From Kryptolebias marmoratus (lineage: Eukaryota; Chordata; Actinopteri; Cyprinodontiformes; Rivulidae), in NCBI RefSeq assembly GCF_001649575.2, contig NC_051432.1, positions 24,611,716 through 24,675,715 of the forward strand: a stretch of 64,000 nucleotides of DNA, given 5' to 3'. Under the pieces are notes generated by a model, which searched no databases, was not told the DNA's origin, and saw nothing but the letters and a program-made list of their open reading frames with translations. Each line of letters starts with the position of its first letter. The first letter of the stretch is position 1. Position numbers and translations under genes: made by a program. Shown piece by piece: positions 12,974 through 24,433 of the stretch.

Positions 12974-15053
12974 CTATTAACTCCATCCAAATGTGAAACT
13001 CCATGATTGCAACATTTATTGCTTCCTTCAAATTTAAATCTTCTGTGCGGTCTGATTTCTCTGATGTCTCCCCTCCGGCAGCTGGCTTAGAACACCAAAA
13101 TGTATCTGAACAATCGTGGCCAAAACCAAGCCCTACATGAGTTTGCTGCCAACTATAAGTTTGTTTTATAGGCTCACACACAGTATCTGAAAATTGCCAG
13201 TGTTGCACTGTCTTGTCGTCATCTGTCTTTCTGCGTCCATCACTTCGCTGTGTATCTCTGTTAGTGTTCATCCATTTTACCCAGGAGGAAAATAGAAAAC
13301 CCCCTGGAGAATTGTCTGGTGGTTGCTGTTATTATCTCTCTCTTGCAACTCTAAGTTTATACACCTGCATTTGATTTCCCCTTCCAAAGAAGTGCCACTA
13401 ATGAGCCTCTTGAGGCGTTTTGTGCCCCGAGATTTTAAACAGGGACCAGACGTAGAGTATGACTGTCCGTGTCCCTGCCGGATCAAACTGACCTGCCTTA
13501 TTTAATGGAAGTGTCAGACTGTTGGCGCCGGAAAGCTGGTGACGTGGAGAAAAGGTTTGCAGCGGGTGGCCAGGTCAGGAAGAAGAAATGGAAAAGTTTT
13601 ATGTTTTCTATGAAGCAAGCCTCAGGCTTGAGGAGCAGATGAAACAATTCAATGATAGAGTGAAAAAAAACATAAATGTGAAATAAAATGTACGTCAGAA
13701 CAAGGGTAAAAAAATGTTTTATACATTTCAATGTTAATTTCTGGTTAGGAATGAGATATTACTGAATTATTGAGTCCAAGAGAGTGAACAATGTGAGTAA
13801 ACGGAGTGCCAGGCCTGTAGAGAAATTAAGTAATTGACAAAAGTCACAATAAAGTTGCTAGATCAGCATTAGGTTCTCCAAAAAGGCCTGTTCCTCAATA
13901 CAGAGCTATAAGATTGTAGGACTTAATTGGGTATTGGTCTTAAAGGCAAAGCTTAGTGGGTACATGCAGCAGGAGGCAGTTTAGTGTGGAGGTCATTGTC
14001 AGCTATAGGCTGAGGCTGAAGGGCCAGAAGTTAATCTCTGTTTGACCTGATTTTACTCTGGAAGGAGTTCTGTGCTAATTTTCCACCAAACTTTCAACAA
14101 TTATAATTTAACTCACCCAGTAAACGGTGTTTGGGACTAATAACGTCTAGGTATTTTCAAATAATGCACAATATTATACAGCATATATGACTAATTTGCA
14201 TGCAACCAGTATTTTTACACTGTTTTTTTATATTTTCTGGAAGTTATGCTGCTCTTTGCCTTTATAACAGTCAGGGAATGAACTGAGCTTCGGTTATCAA
14301 GTTTTGTTATGCATTTTAATAAACTGTGTGTTCACAGTAAAGTGTCTGTTAGGAGAAAATGTTGTGAAGTTAAGAGGCCAAGCTGCCCACTCGTCTGGTC
14401 TGAAACTGCTTGAGAAATGGAACTGTAGCAGAACCTTCTGTGCAAATTCATCTGTGTGTTGCATTTAATAGATGTTTGTTGCTGAATAAACTGCAGGTAA
14501 GATTTAGAGGCAAGTCTCCAGAGTTTCCCCTCTTACCCACGGCATGGGAACACCAAGTCTTTTTCTTGTAACTCTAACTTTAAACATCCGTCTGCTGGAT
14601 CTCCGTGGAATACAGTGAGATTCCTCCATTAAACCGTGTTACGTTTTCTTTCAGGATTCGTATTTAGATTGTGCCCACGTTGCCTCATGTGAAGAGCTAG
14701 AAATGGCAGACAAAAACAGTTGATTGGTTGTTAAATTGCTGGAAAAAAAATAAAGCTTCGAGCATCTGGAACCACGGAGGTCTCACTTTAGATGAAAGCG
14801 AGGTGTCTTTAACGAGAGGCCAAGAATTTCCGTCTTTCGCTGTTGGTCTCATTAATGCAGAGTAATGTCTATTTTTACTGCGCATCGCAATCTCAGTTCT
14901 CAGAGGATGTAATACGGAGTCGGTTCCAGTCAGCCATTGATCCTCCATCAGGATGAGGCTGTGTTAATCAGCTACCATTGTCAGGACAAGCGCTTCCCAA
15001 AGCCGCCGTTCCTCTCACATTTCTGCCAACATCCCAGACACCTTTTACTGTCA

Positions 15054-15075
15054 GTGTGTGTGTGTGTGTGTGTGT
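15054..15075. repeat. TG microsatellite
   Basis: About eleven TG units lie in the xylt1 intron. Confidence 0.9.
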
Positions 15076-16129
15076 TTCTGCCTTCTCTATCACTCTGCCT
15101 CACTCATCAGCCTCGTGGCTCCATGTCTCATTTTCCATACTGCACATTTTTGTAATTAAACACACGAAACGATCACTTCCCTTCGGTTCGTCTTGACCAG
15201 AAAGCAGACTTTTTCTACCTCACTGACGCCGGGATTTGTTCTTCCTTCTATTTCATCATTTAGTTTTAATTTACAAATCTTCGAAGAGCAGTTGTCAAAC
15301 CTCAAGCTTAAAAGACACCAATAACCTCCAAACATGTGTAACTATATAAAAACGTGGGCATAATAAGCTTGAAGTGGCTCATTGTTCCTCAGGCAGTCTT
15401 CCATTGCTATGCAAGCTGTCAGCTAGTTTCATGTTCTACAGCCCGAGGCACTTTATGTCTCTAATTCAACTAAGATATGTTTTACTCACTGATACTGTCT
15501 GTTCAATTTTTATACTCACTTTATTTATCTTAAAATTGTCACAGAGAATGCAGCTTTCTCAGTCTTTGATGGAAGCGTTGAAAGCCTATTTTTATGAAGC
15601 TCTTCTCCCTAGACTCCCATTTTTTCATCCTGTCAGAAAGCTGTTATCTCTGTGTCTGAATGTACTCAGTGTCTTCCACTTCTCTGGCATTTTTTTTCTC
15701 TCACTGATGTTAGGTTGTAATTTTGTCCAGTGTGGAGACTGTTAGGGACAAACATTTCTCACAGTGGATACTGGTGTTCATTGCCTCCTGCCACTCTCAT
15801 TCGATGACTATAAAATGTGTTCAGAGAGCAAACAGGCAACATCTGAGCCTCACACCTTGGGGATACGATTGCTATGTCTTTTTTTTCTGGCTTCTAATCT
15901 GAGGTATTGCAGCTACAGCAGATAAATATGCTCAAATGTGAAAGTAGAAAAAAAAACCTAGCTTGTCAATTTGTGTCCAGTTTATTCTAACTGAAAATGC
16001 CCGTGGTGAGGGATGGATTGGAGTGTGGTACTGTTTATTAAAATATATATGTTAGGGTTTACTCTTCATGATAAGACAGGATACAGATATGTGTCAACCT
16101 AATACTGTGCTTAGGAAGTGAGTCAATGT

Positions 16130-16660
16130 CAGTTTAGTTTATTATTTACATACAGGGGAAATTCAAACAAATACAATAAAATAAGCTAAAAAAAAAAACA
16201 AAATGAACAAGGAAAGCCTAGAATATAAAAAATCTGAGGGGACTCAGACAACCCAAATTAAAAGCCGATGCAAAGACGAGATTGAAACGACTGTAGTGTC
16301 CAGTCCTGGTCCTGGAGGGCCTCTATCCTGCAGGTTTTAGGTGTTTCTCTGCCGTGACACACCTGAAGACCTGCTGAGGAGCAGAGACACATCTCAAACC
16401 TGCAGGATAGAGGCCCTCCAGGACCAGGACTGGACACCACTGGTATTGACTCTGCAGTGAGATCATCAAGGGGCCGGTTGTTGAGGGACCCTCTGCTGCA
16501 CCAAGAGCATCTGGCTGGATGAACTCTGTGATATTTTAGAGTTTTAAAAGTCAAACAGTTCGTTTAAATAGTTTGGTGTCAAGAATCTTGAAAACAGGCA
16601 GGCAGTCAGTGTAAACCTGCTAAAACTGGAGTGATGTGGTCACGTCTTCTAAAACTTGTT
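16130..16660 (+). repeat. Old teleost interspersed repeat, interrupted
   Basis: The right part (GGAGTGATGTGGTCACGTCT, preceded by GGCAGTCAGTGTAAACCTGC) matches from memory a repeat abundant in many teleost genomes. In the full consensus it is followed by text ending in GCTGCATTTTGAACCAGC, which is missing here. The left part contains ATCTGAGGGGACTCAG. The two halves are separated by the hairpin element at 16291-16442, which suggests a later insertion into it. Class uncertain. Confidence 0.55.
16291..16442. mobile_element. Hairpin MITE with 42-bp perfect terminal inverted repeats, hAT-like
   Basis: The left arm begins GTGTCCAGTCCTGGTCCTGG and runs to CCTGCAGGTTT; the right arm is its exact reverse complement over 42 bases. 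The interior is about 60 bp and non-coding. The phrase CCTGGTCCTGGAGGGCC is shared with the element at 54806, whose ends look hAT-like. No target-site duplication is obvious here, so the exact ends may be a few bases off. Confidence 0.75.
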
Positions 16661-17077
16661 TTTTTTATTTTTCTATAATTTATATTTACCACCATTTAAA
16701 AAAAATCATTTTTTTTTATTTTTGGTTTAATTGAAACTATTGATTGTGTGTTTATATTAGAGTGTTTACAGTAAAAACCTACATTTTTTTCCAAATCAGC
16801 AGCAGATTACTGAGGTCTCTCGTGTTTGTACATAAAACTTTACTTCAACACACTTTACTACAAATATTACAAGTAGTTTACTCTAAATTGTATTTGCTCT
16901 GTGAAAACTTCCACACTCAAGATGTGCTGCTTGGTAGCTAAGATGCATTCATGGACCAAGAAAAATAAAAATGATTGTATTTAGTTCGGATGCATTTTTT
17001 ATTGTCCCACTGGCTCAAGACATGGATCAATAAAAACTTCTTTTTTTTTCTCTCTTCCTCTTTACTTTCTGTGTCAG

Positions 17078-17411
17078 ATCGGCACGGAGTGGGATGCTAA
17101 AGAACGCATGTTCAGAAACATCGGCGGCCTGATGGGTCCCATGGATGAGACGGTGGGCATGCAGAAGTGGAATAAAGGGCCGAACGTCACGGTCACCGTC
17201 GTTTGGATCGACCCTACCAACGTCATCGCTGCGACCTACGACATCCTGATTGACGGGAGCGCAGAGTTCACACACTACCGCCCACCACTCAACCAGCCTC
17301 TGCGCCCTGGTGTGTGGAGCGTCCGCATCCTGCACAACTGGAGCCCTGTGGCCGAGATCCGCTTCCTCATCGTGCCCCTGGCTTATAACAAGCACCAGCC
17401 CATCAGACAAG
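17078..17411 (+). CDS. xylt1: Xylosyltransferase C-terminal domain, exon 3 of 4 in window
   Basis: The acceptor CTGTGTCAG and donor CAAG|gtgagg frame a 334-base exon in phase 0. It reads [53 protein letters not shown], then [19 protein letters not shown] and [17 protein letters not shown], which is the centre of the Xylo_C domain. The NVT sequon falls where human XYLT1 also has one. The exon ends with one base of a Glu codon completed at 20517. Confidence 0.97.
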
Positions 17412-18494
17412 GTGAGGAACAGCTTCAGACAGCATCTGTAGTTCTAACCAAGCCTTTTTTTTAACCAGCGCTAGTTGTTTGTTTCAGCTTCTGGGTAACA
17501 CAGAATTATTATTGATTGGGTTATTTGCACAAACAGTCTTGCTGAACTTAAAAAAAAACACTCCGGTCACTGTGGTGACATTTTTTCAAGTCAGGGTTCT
17601 GATTAATTTCCTCTAATGAGTTTATAAACTCAACTTTTTTCACATCACTATGAGGAATCTAACTATCAGAAATTGGCTCCGATGTTTATTGTTTAATTTC
17701 CCACTGATACTAACCGTGTCACAGACTGGCGCTTTATTGACCATGAAGTAATGATTGCTGATTTCCAAATGTCTGCAGAGCCACACAGGCACAGCGCAGC
17801 CGTGCATTCGCAGCGATGCCCTTTCTGCTCAAGCCTCTGGGCCTCAGCAGACCCTGGTTATTTGTCATCAAGTCACCCCTAATAACCCAGCGAGCTGCTC
17901 ATACATACTAAACAGAGTGTTAAACAACAGTGCACTTAGCCCTCTAAAAACAATGACACAGTTAAATCAATCAGTCAGCACGGATAAGGGACAGGACGAC
18001 AGAGCTCTAATCCGTAAACAGACGGTTTGCTCTGAAAGTCGCACGAGACGCCGGCTTCAGCGTGATCGTGTCTGTCTCACTTTAATAATCTCCCTGAGCT
18101 GGTTTAATGGTGAAGAGAAACAACAAATAAAGTTAAAGCCTTCGTTCCTAATATGAGCCTCAGCGGAGCTGTTGTGCATCAACATAAGTTACATATAAAT
18201 CACAGGCGCTTGGTTAGGTTTGTTCTGGCTTTACTGATGAAAATGATTTATTAATATTAAGTATTTGTTTTACATAATTAAATGTTCTGCTGCAGTTATA
18301 GGCAATAAAACTTTACAGTGTTCCAAAAAGAAGTAATTATCACAAAATAACAAACAAGATTAGAAAAATACCCAAAGATTTTTTGAAGAGTTTAGCTAAC
18401 TGTGAGCACATCCCATTGGCGTATCCTTAATATAATATTTAATGATGTTTGATGAACTCACGTAACCGTTGAAGATGTGTTTATCAGTTTTTAA

Positions 18495-18790
18495 GTAATC
18501 TGTATTGACTTGGGGAGCCGGTCTTAGACACCAGAAGGCGGGTTGAAACCCGATTCTGTCTCAGGTGTCGGGTCTGGAGGAACCGTGAACTTTCCCTGCA
18601 GCCAGCTGCTCGGAGGCAAAGGCGGAGTCCCAGCATGCGATAAACAGACAAACATTCTGTTGGTCGGAGCACTCAGAATCTGTTGACGAATGTTTGCTCT
18701 CCCCCATCGACAAGTGTAATAAACTTTTACTCCTAAGAAGATTCTCAGTTTGAGTCTGGATTCATTTTTTTTCCACGACCCACCATCAGA
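18495..18790 (+). repeat. LTR-like block (possible solo LTR)
   Basis: The block ends in a pattern typical of LTR R-U5 regions: AATAAACTTTTACTCC, then TTCTCAGTTTGAGTC, then TTCCACGACCCACCATCA. No gag, pol or primer-binding site is visible nearby and I could not define matching ends or a target duplication. A 3'-truncated or solo LTR is one reading; an unrelated repeat is another. Confidence 0.35.
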
Positions 18791-18864
18791 AACGGCACAC
18801 GAGATGCATTAATTCAATCCTCTGGTTTTTGGGTGATGGCTTTCCTGATTTTTTTATTTGTTTT

Positions 18865-19290
18865 TTGCAATTCACTTCTGCATACTTTGTGCTATTTTAC
18901 CCATTCAGAAGATGGGTGCTATGACTTTTGTTTTTCACAACTTTTGCTCTTTTCAAAATATTTACCTTTATAAAGAAATATTCTCTCCACTGAAATATTT
19001 TGAGATCTCTTGAATTCCTTCAAAACATTGATCTGCTTGTTGTGTTTGTGTCTTCTTTTGCAACTTTTACCTTTTAACTAGGCCTTTGCTGCTTTTACGT
19101 TTAGCTAGGTTTTTGTATTTTTTAGATTCAAGCTATCCTTTTGCTACTTTTGGCTTTTAACAAACTTTTTGCAGCTATTAGCTAGGGTATTTTTATTTTT
19201 TGCTTTTAGCTAGCATTTTGTTCCTTTTAGCTTTTAGCTAGTCTAGAGTTCTGCTTCTTTTTGCTTTAACAGTTTAGCTTCAGCAGATTC
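18865..19290 (+). repeat. AGCTTTTAGCTA-family repeat, copy 2
   Basis: The left flank TTCTGCATACTTTG and CATTCAGAAGATGGGTGCTA corresponds to that of the copy at 4 kb. It is followed by degenerate TTTTAGCTAG units and the right-end block GTTCTGCTTCTTTTTGC. Plus orientation. Confidence 0.75.
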
Positions 19291-19914
19291 AGCAAAGCCA
19301 TCCATCCCTCAGCGTTGGCCCTGAATTTGGACTGAAAATGCCGTTTCTGTTGTTATTTGTGTTTCAGTTGAGATGATCGAAAACGACGGTTCTGTGTGAG
19401 CTTGGCTTGCAGCACGAGTGTTGTAATGTCTTTGGTCTTTTCATCTCTCTGCCTGTAATTCACGGCTGTGTTTGGCTCCAGGTGTCCCTCCTACTCTCAG
19501 TGCTGCTAAAACTTTATGATGTGGCAACAGCAAACACATGCATGACTTTATATCCCACAGTGGTACCACAAAGCCCGCCAAACGTTGTTCCGACTGGTGG
19601 AGAACCTCATGTCTGGCTGCATCGTTCTGTCACCAGCGTGTGAGGAAACGCTGATGTCTGCAAACATCTGGGTGGGAGGGAGTGATTTCGCTCCACAGTG
19701 GTGCTTTAAAAGGATGGCTGGCATCCCGGTTAGAAGACCAGTGAGGAATTTAAAGCTTCACTGCAGCTCAGGGGGGGTGGGGGGGTGGGGGGTGCTTTAA
19801 GGAGGCTGTGTCTCTGATCCCATCTTCCTTCTAAGGCTTCACTGTCAGGGGAAAAAGGAATGAAGACACACCTGGAATTTCTCCAGCGGAAACTCTCAGA
19901 GAATAATAACTGGA

Positions 19915-19994
19915 CACAAAAAAGGCTATAACTCAATCATTTTTCTGCAGATATTGAGCGAAAGCCTGGTGTGGTAGTAGCTGAGAGTCTTTGG
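19915..19994 (-). repeat. CTCAGCTACTACC-family fragment
   Basis: Read on the minus strand it gives GACTCTCAGCTACTACCACA followed by a block ending in GAGTTATAGCC, the central part of the family. Flanks of the full element are missing. Confidence 0.75.
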
Positions 19995-20169
19995 TATGCA
20001 AAGAAGCAGGAGGTATTGATTTCTTTTATTAAATTTCACTGACCTGACAGGCTGCCAGAGGCGTCAGAGGCAAAAAATCTATCCAAGCAAATCAGCAGGT
20101 AGTTTCAATTTAAAGGCAATTAAAAAAAAAAAAAGAAACGAGAGACATTCTGAGCTCTAAATGACTGCT

Positions 20170-20420
20170 GAAATTGGCTGAAGTTAAAATTGGGTTGAAC
20201 ACCAGCTAAAAGCCAAAACTGTCACAATGTTAGCTAAAAACTAAAGGTAGCAGAATGGTAGCTAAAAGAGTCAGTATGTGGAAGCAGCGCATTTCTATGG
20301 GAAAGTATAAAAGTTACAAACAAACCAGAAGTCATAGCACCCATCTCCTGAATGAGCTGAACATTTTCATACAGAACGGCTAAAAAAGCAGAAAGTATGC
20401 AGAAGTAATTAAACTGCAAC
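20170..20420 (-). repeat. AGCTTTTAGCTA-family repeat, copy 3 (minus)
   Basis: AGCTAAAAACTAAAG units are followed by GCACCCATCTCCTGAATGAG and a GCAGAAAGTATGCAGAAG end, which is the reverse complement of the left-flank block in the copies at 4 kb and 18.9 kb. It has a shorter internal array than the other copies. Confidence 0.75.
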
Positions 20421-20516
20421 AAAATCAGAATCAGCATTTACACAATTATTTATCTGATCTCTCTGCAGTCCGATCAGTCTGTTTGACCACTGTCTGTCCC
20501 CTGTCTGTGTCTCCAG

Positions 20517-20839
20517 AGGACACGTTGAAGCTCCACAACGGGCCGCTGAAGAACAGCTACATGGAGCAGAGTTTTCACGGTCTGAACCCGGTTCTCAACA
20601 TCCCCGTCAGCCTGGCTTATGTGGAGCAAGCCAAGAGGAACGCCGCCCTGACCGGCCCGGAGCTGGAGCGCTGGGTGGACGGCCTGGTGGCTGAGCTGTG
20701 GGAGGCGGCCGATGTCTGCGCTGTCGGACCCACAGCCTGTCCGGTCCTGCAGGCCTGCGCCAGGAGTCCCTGGAGCTCCATGAGCCCAGATCCCAAATCC
20801 CAGCTCGGAGCGCCTCGCGCTGACGGTCGCATCAGGTAG
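20517..20839 (+). CDS. xylt1: Xylosyltransferase C-terminus with stop, last coding exon
   Basis: The acceptor GTCTCCAG is followed by AG, which completes the Glu codon, then [39 protein letters not shown], and the end [20 protein letters not shown] followed by GRIR and TAG. This terminal SPDPKS...DGR-R signature is the C-terminus of vertebrate XYLT proteins. The exon is clearly GC-richer than the surrounding intron. With the three previous exons the reading frame is unbroken for 1122 bases including the stop. Confidence 0.97.
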
Positions 20840-21064
20840 CACCGAGGCCTCCAGCTGGACAGGAGGTCATGGCACTGTTTGTTTTATTTATTTTAGAGCT
20901 TTCTTGCAAGTAGGGGAGGGGTCCCCTCTGTCCCCTGTGACTTTTAGGGAGGAGACGTTAGTAAGGCAGACCTAACAGAAAGAAACGAAGAATGCCTTTT
21001 TTTATCCTCCCTCAGAGTTCATTCTTATAAGGAATTTTGCTGGCTTTACCGTTTAAGTTTCTCC

Positions 21065-21084
21065 ATTTATTTATTTATTTATTT
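21065..21084 (+). promoter_or_regulatory. Overlapping AUUUA repeats (candidate AU-rich element)
   Basis: Tandem ATTT units create overlapping ATTTA pentamers about 225 bases after the xylt1 stop. In a 3' UTR such runs can act as mRNA-decay elements. It may equally be only an ATTT microsatellite, of which there is another in the intron at 10602. Confidence 0.35.
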
Positions 21085-21714
21085 CTGTTTATGGCCGAGT
21101 TTTATTGCGATCAGGTGTTGGGGGTCGCCATGCGCGGGACACCGTCGCCGTTTGGATAGTCAGCACTACTTGTAGACCAGCTACTGCTGCAAAAAGGCCT
21201 CAGTCGTGTTAATAGTCGGGTCCTGAATTAAATGTGCCTCCGTAAGGTTTATGTCAACGAGAAAATGTAACCATCTGTTTATTACGTACCACCTAAACAG
21301 AGAAGAAATCTCATTTAAAACAACTCAAAGACAGACGCACCAAAAGCCAATTATAGTTATTAGGAAACCAATTTACTGCTGTTTAAGATTTAAAGAAATA
21401 AGTCATAAATTTCTGCAGACTAGTGCCTGATTCGGTTGTTGAGCAGCTTGAGTGACCCGCTGCAGTTGTCAGATTAGTTGATAAGGAAAAGTTTTCAGAT
21501 AATTGGATAAATAAGAGAAAAGAGAAAGAAATGACATGTAGACATTTTAGTGTTGATTCATAAAGAAAACCTTTGTAGTTATTTGGACTGTAGTGTTTTC
21601 AGATTTAACATTTACATAGAGTAGATTTTTTTTTAATAACACTCAGATGTTGAAACAAGCAGCAGACAAGGATAGAACAGATTTGTCTTGTTTTTTTGTT
21701 TTTTATACATACAG

Positions 21715-21738
21715 TATATATATATATATATATATATA
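21715..21738. repeat. TA microsatellite
   Basis: About twelve TA units lie in the presumed 3' UTR. Confidence 0.9.
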
Positions 21739-22749
21739 ATTAACCTGCCTACATAATTATACGAAACGTCTCAAAAATTGTGGAAATGCTGGAGGAGAAT
21801 TGTTATTTATTTCTAAGTTTATATTAATACTGCTATTTTTAGTCAGTGACTAAATAACTGCAACGCTGCCTTGGCAGCATGATAAATATTTTTTTGTAAA
21901 AGAAAGCCGCCTTTATTTACAAAGGCCAAAACCCCAACACCCCAAACGGATTCTGTACCTTTTTCTGGCCCGCACCTGTTGTGTGTTAGTCCTTGTTGTC
22001 CCGTCTGAATAGATCTTCTCGTCCTGGTTTCTCACGCGGCTGTTTGCCAAGTGAAACACACACAAAACAAAAAACAAAAAAAATGAACGATGAGGTGAAG
22101 AGGTGAAGAGGTCGGCTAACCTCACGACCTCACCAAACAGAGAAGATGAACACAAACACATCTTCACAAGCAAACACACTGGACAAAGTCTGGAGCGAAG
22201 GAGAAACTGGGCTCTTTTTTTTGGTGTTTTCTGTCAGTTTCAGAATGGTCAGTGGTTGTGATATTCATGCTGTGACAATAATGTACAATTTAAGTGAATA
22301 TTATATTGTATCTCGAGTGCAGAACGAATAATTTACTGAAATAGTCTCTTTTCTCGACATCAAGACAATCCCCGGACATCTGACACGACTTAATTATATT
22401 TTGGGGCCGGCAGCAAATCCTGAAACAAGAAGTTTGCGCACATGTTTGTTTTACCTTGAAATAAGTTTCATCTGAGGCCAATTAGGTTTCCAATCTGTGA
22501 CTGTCAACATTGTTTAGTCATCACACGAGCTAAATGAGTGGTTTTGCACAAGCTAATGAAGAGACATTACTGTTCATTAATGTCAGGTTCACCTTGCCTC
22601 TCTGTCAGATGTGAGTGTTATTACTGCTATCTCTCTCTCTTCCTTTCAGATCTTCACTGTTTCTGGTGTTAAACTGTAAAAGACAGCATTGTTGCTCTGA
22701 ACAATTACTTATTATGATGTAAGCTCGATGGCAGTTTTGGAAAAAGATG

Positions 22750-22755
22750 AATAAA
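22750..22755 (+). terminator. Poly(A) signal candidate 1 for xylt1
   Basis: A canonical AATAAA hexamer in the plus orientation, roughly 1.9 kb after the stop codon. Confidence 0.4.
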
Positions 22756-23382
22756 GTAAATGTAACTAAATGTGAAAGTCATATTTTGTAACAAAATTAA
22801 TAACAAACGAAGATGTACATAGGTATTTTCTATTGAAATATTGTTTAGAAATGTAAATACAAATGTGGTAAAACGACACTGAATTATTCAGAGTTTTTAA
22901 AGTGTCAGAAACTGGACAAAAAAAAAAAAAGAAGTGAATTCCCGCTGTTTGTTGATCAGAAAACCCGACCTGCTTCAGTATTTCAGACAGCTGTGACCGC
23001 GACCGTTTCCTCTTCGTGTCTCAGAGAAAATCAGATTGTTGTTGTTCCTGCTGGAATGTATCGTTGAGCAACTGTTGCACAAATTTCTCTGACTGATGTT
23101 GTTCCCCGTTTTGTTTCGTTTCTATTCAGAGAGGCTCCATGTGCCTTAGCTGACTTTTAGAACCTTCTCTGTCCATCGAAAGGAAATTTTCTTTTATTTC
23201 TTTTGATCCTCTGTGAGACTGTCGAGTCATTCATCAGCGCTCCGACTCAGAAACGATGTCTGCTGTTGTATATATCATCAGGCCTTCTGTTTTTATCAGC
23301 TTTTATCTCTTTTTTTTCTTTACTTTCCAGGATTTCTTTTATTGAACTGTCTTGTTTTACTTTTCACTGACTGCTTTTTGGA

Positions 23383-23388
23383 AATAAA
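23383..23388 (+). terminator. Poly(A) signal candidate 2 for xylt1
   Basis: AATAAA is followed 12 bases later by a genomic A-run. This lies just before the recognisable interspersed repeat starting near 23470, so it is a plausible distal end of the transcript. Confidence 0.4.
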
Positions 23389-23469
23389 ACTCTTTGAAAG
23401 AAAAAAAAAACAGCTCATGTGGCTTTGAATGAAGACGTTGTGGCGCCTTAACTTCCTAAAAAGGAGGTT

Positions 23470-24300
23470 TGAGGTCAATTCAGTTGATTCATATGGCACC
23501 AATTTTACAACAAACGTCATCTCAGGGCACTATAGAAAAGAAAAAACAGCTTTAATTGAGTCCAAAACAGATCCAGATTCAAATCCACTGACATCAATTC
23601 AGTGTAATTATAATGAATAAATCCACATACAGTACATTATGAAATTTAAAGTTGTTTATCCAAGGAAGGCAGCAGAATGTGTCGACTCTTCTTTTTGTCA
23701 CAATCCCCCATCCAGAGCAGCGAGTTGGTGACAGTGGAGAGGAATGACTTAACAAGAAGAAGAAACCTCCAGCAGGACCAGAACCAGGCTCAGGATGATC
23801 GACCATCTGCCGCAACCAGCTGAGGTTTGAGAGGGCAGGAAAGATACACAGAAGGATTAGTCCGGGTGTGGTTTCTATGGGAAGAAAAACTGTTTAATGG
23901 CAGCAATGATTACATGTAAAAACATGAAGCATTAAGAGATTAAAGACAGCAGCAAAGAGAGGAAATATGGTCAGTTTGTCCTCCTGCAGAACTAAGGGAG
24001 AGCTCAGGAAACCCAAACCAACCCTAACTACAGGATTTATCAATCAGGGAAGTCTTAAAAGCAGACAGGGTGTCAGCCTCATGGACAGAAACTGGAAGTT
24101 GGATCAACATGAAAGCTCTGCATCCCGTTCTGCTTTTAGAAACTACAGGAACCACAAGTAAACCTGCAGACTGAGGGCGAAGTGCTCTGTTAGGAAAATA
24201 CAATAAGATCTTTAAGATGGAGCCTGGTCATTCAGAGCTTTGTATGTTAGAAGTTAAGATTTTAAACTCGATTCTGAATTTGACTTGGAGCCTGTTTTTA
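23470..24300 (+). repeat. Long teleost interspersed repeat (CCTCCAGCAGGACCAG type)
   Basis: About 830 bp resembles, from memory, an element very common in teleost genomes. It has CATATGGCACCAATTTTAC near the start, then GTCATCTCAGGGCACTATAG, AAACCTCCAGCAGGACCAGA, ACCATCTGCCGCAACCAGC, ATTTATCAATCAGGGAAGTC, then GGAACCACAAGTAAACCTGC and TCAGAGCTTTGTATG. All blocks are in the expected order. It contains only short chance frames and no transposase. I am not sure of its class. Confidence 0.75.
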
Positions 24301-24321
24301 TGTTCTTCTCTGCCTGCGAGA

Positions 24322-24433
24322 GGATGGATGGATGGATGGATGGATGGATGCATGGATGGATGCATAGATGGATGGATGGATGGATGGATGGATGGATGGA
24401 TGGATGGATGGATGGATGGATGGATGGATGGAT
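24322..24433. repeat. GGAT tetranucleotide microsatellite
   Basis: About 28 GGAT units with a few CATG/CATA interruptions, directly after the interspersed repeat. The repeating MDGW-type peptide obtained by translation is an artefact. Confidence 0.95.

Larger units (their letters stand above)
10582..17077 (+). other. xylt1: xylt1 intron
   Basis: This 6.5-kb intron contains a short TTTA run just inside its 5' end (10602-10624), a perfect 33-bp palindrome at 12941, a TG microsatellite at 15054, and a composite repeat at 16130-16660 with a small hairpin MITE inside it. A block at about 13370-13500 is less AT-rich than its surroundings but has no splice-bounded frame I recognise. No additional exon was found. 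Confidence 0.8.
17412..20516 (+). other. xylt1: xylt1 last intron
   Basis: This intron of about 3.1 kb is crowded with repeats: an LTR-like block at 18495-18790, AGCTTTTAGCTA-family copies on each strand (18865-19290 and 20170-20420), and a minus-strand fragment of the CTCAGCTACTACC family at 19915-19994. A G-rich run lies at about 19770-19790. No coding exon was seen. Confidence 0.8.
20840..23388 (+). other. xylt1: Probable xylt1 3' UTR
   Basis: Sequence after the xylt1 stop carries no recognisable exon. Vertebrate XYLT1 mRNAs have long 3' UTRs, so transcription probably extends to one of the AATAAA hexamers at 22750 or 23383. The stretch includes an AUUUA run and a TA microsatellite. The exact transcript end cannot be set from sequence alone. 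Confidence 0.5.

Noticed and set aside
20474..20842. Antisense 122-residue frame over the last xylt1 exon
   Set aside because: Shadow of a GC-rich coding exon.
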